A DNA stretch of 64,000 bases, from contig NZ_AP022561.1 in assembly GCF_010726245.1 (NCBI RefSeq), forward strand, positions 3,720,001 through 3,784,000, written 5' to 3'. The stretch comes from Mycolicibacterium aichiense. GTDB taxonomy: Bacteria; Actinomycetota; Actinomycetes; Mycobacteriales; Mycobacteriaceae. Below are positions 62,895 through 64,000 of the stretch, one piece after another (within the stretch, counting starts at the first letter, position 1; each line of letters begins with the position of its first letter). The notes below the pieces were generated by a model that was given only the letters and a program-made list of their open reading frames with translations, ran no database searches and was not told where the DNA came from. A program made the translations under genes and the position numbers.

Positions 62895-63839
62895 TTATTT
62901 GCCGCGCAGACTTCGCACCTGCGCTGGATCGAGCTTCAAGTAGTTTCTGATGTGAGCGTCCCTGTTCCTCTCCGAGCTTTTGTCGGACAGGGTGAACAGT
63001 GTGGGTACCGGCGGGGCGTTCTTACCGTTGATGATCGACACCACCGTGTAGCGGACGAAGACTTTTCCGTCGATCGAGTACACCGGCGTACCGTCTCGAG
63101 CAGTGAACTTCACGCCTTTCTGCATGATTTCGGCGATCCGCTGCTGATTTGCGTCAGCCCGCTGTCGCCTTTCCGCCTCACGCGCCTGCACTTCTCGATA
63201 CCACAGCGAGTGTTCTTTGGGCACAGTGACTTTCGGACTTGGGATCAAGTCCAATAAGCTCTTCTGCTTCGGACTCAAATCGTCCAACTTTTGCAACGGG
63301 TTCAGCGTCGTTTTCCGGTTGAGAAGTTCTTTGATCGTGCCGGTGACGAATCTCCCGAGCGCACCCAGAGGGTCGGCCCTGCTCGCCGAAACAACCACAG
63401 GCGTGACTGCGTTCTGCGACGCGGTGAACGGCTTGCTGTTCGGACTGGCGGCGCGCGAAGTCACCCGCGAATTCCTGTTGGTTGCGTTGGCCAGCCGGTC
63501 TGCGACCGAGGAGCTTCCGGCTGCCATAACGCGATTCGAGCGGGACGCGACCGGCGATGGCCGATCCGCGCCGTCGGCCACCGTCCGGTTCGCCTTCCGG
63601 GGTGTCGTCGACCGAGCGCCGGCATCGGCGCGTTGGGACGAACCGGAGGCAGGCCCGGCTGAGGACGACCCGGCGCCGCTGTCTGCGCTCGCTGTTCCGA
63701 CCTCCGACCCGACCAGGGACCAGCCGACCAACGCCGCACCCATGCCGGCGGACGCGACACCGAGCTGAAGCCACCGACGCACGGACAGGTCCGCGGCACG
63801 ACGCCTACCGAGGTAGCCATCCCCGGTTGCCGTCGGCAT
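62895..63839 (-). CDS. Exported protein of unknown function
   Basis: 314 residues. An N-terminal R-R-W-L-Q-L-G-V-A-S-A-G-M-G-A-A-L segment is followed by A-S-A-D, a signal peptide with possible twin-arginine character. Residues 50-150 are Ser/Ala/Arg/Thr-rich and disordered. The C-terminal third (about 190-314) looks folded and charged, with E-H-S-L-W-Y-R-E-V-Q, V-Y-S-I-D-G-K-V-F-V-R-Y-T and a basic end. This domain is not recognised. The gene is read toward the tRNA/IS region. Confidence 0.65.
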   Translation of the reverse strand: MPTATGDGYLGRRRAADLSVRRWLQLGVASAGMGAALVGWSLVGSEVGTASADSGAGSSSAGPASGSSQRADAGARSTTPRKANRTVADGADRPSPVASRSNRVMAAGSSSVADRLANATNRNSRVTSRAASPNSKPFTASQNAVTPVVVSASRADPLGALGRFVTGTIKELLNRKTTLNPLQKLDDLSPKQKSLLDLIPSPKVTVPKEHSLWYREVQAREAERRQRADANQQRIAEIMQKGVKFTARDGTPVYSIDGKVFVRYTVVSIINGKNAPPVPTLFTLSDKSSERNRDAHIRNYLKLDPAQVRSLRGK

Positions 63840-64000
63840 ATTTGATCCCTCGTGTTGCGTTGCGCTAGTTGATGATTGGGCGAATAGCGGCCTCGTACGG
63901 CGACCGGTTCTGGACGTTCACGTGGTAGCCGACATCGGCAACAATACCCTGCTCAGCCGTGCCGAGGGCGTGTTTGTCGTTACCTACCTAGTTTGCCGCT

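Noticed and set aside
62418..63257. 279-codon frame starting like an antitoxin
   Set aside because: Only the first 35 codons resemble a protein family. The rest is antisense to the exported-protein gene, so it is annotated as a remnant only.
63840..64000. Feature at the right edge
   Set aside because: The last 161 bases show no gene, RNA or clear regulatory motif; they are probably the promoter region of the exported-protein gene.

Overview
The window is chromosomal DNA of high GC content from a mycobacterium, most likely an environmental Mycolicibacterium-type species rather than the M. tuberculosis complex. The main evidence is gene order. From 10.8 to 60.2 kb the backbone follows the M. 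tuberculosis Rv2457c to Rv2485c segment: clpX, clpP2, clpP1, tig, tRNA-Pro and tRNA-Gly, lipP-like, nei, rpiB, the Rv2466c-type DsbA protein, pepN, a DUF5130/small membrane protein pair, an HNH protein, glbO, aglA, an acyl-CoA thioesterase, the giant NAD-glutamate dehydrogenase, ettA, an SSB paralogue, plsB2, plsC, a WS/DGAT acyltransferase and a LipQ-like esterase. Exported Ala/Pro-rich proteins and a PGRS-type glycine-rich domain support the genus. Synteny and family names come from memory, not from searches.

Region 1 (1-3.8 kb) is a sulfide/persulfide module: a partial sulfide:quinone-oxidoreductase-like flavoprotein, a metallo-beta-lactamase/rhodanese fusion and a divergent single-domain rhodanese. 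CsoR/CstR-type palindromes lie in the divergent promoter. A DsbA-like and an AhpD-like protein follow. Region 2 (3.9-10.8 kb) holds a type III glutamine synthetase, an exported protein of unknown function, an FdhF/YdeP-type molybdoenzyme with FdhD, and a small lipoprotein. Region 3 (10.8-15.7 kb) is the ClpXP/trigger-factor protein-quality cluster plus two tRNAs.

Region 4 (15.7-27.8 kb) is less conserved. It carries exported proteins including a PGRS domain without a PE domain, a membrane alpha/beta-hydrolase-like protein with a Gly in the nucleophile elbow, an amine oxidase, a small secreted protein under another CsoR-type palindrome, a Tat-exported phosphatase, a LipP-like hydrolase and a Na+/H+ antiporter. 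Region 5 (27.8-34.1 kb) has nei and rpiB, a TetR/aldo-keto reductase pair with two matching operators, and a three-gene operon: NCS1 permease, a cytosine deaminase resembling fungal Fcy1, and a 2-oxoglutarate oxygenase. Region 6 (34.2-57.2 kb) is core metabolism: peptide degradation, respiration accessories, glutamate catabolism, translation factor EttA and glycerolipid synthesis.

Region 7 (57.3-64 kb) has a divergent pair of paralogous small membrane proteins, a short-chain dehydrogenase, a LipQ-like esterase, and a tRNA-Arg whose 3' flank was hit by an IS481-family element. That element has an asymmetric 4+2 array of repeated end motifs and a 16-bp flanking duplication. An antitoxin-like remnant and an exported protein lie beyond it.

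The best candidates for something new are the IS481 end architecture, the Fcy1-type pyrimidine cassette, the recurrent ATACCCC-type operators linking sulfide genes to a secreted protein, and the paralogous small-membrane-protein pair around a shared operator.
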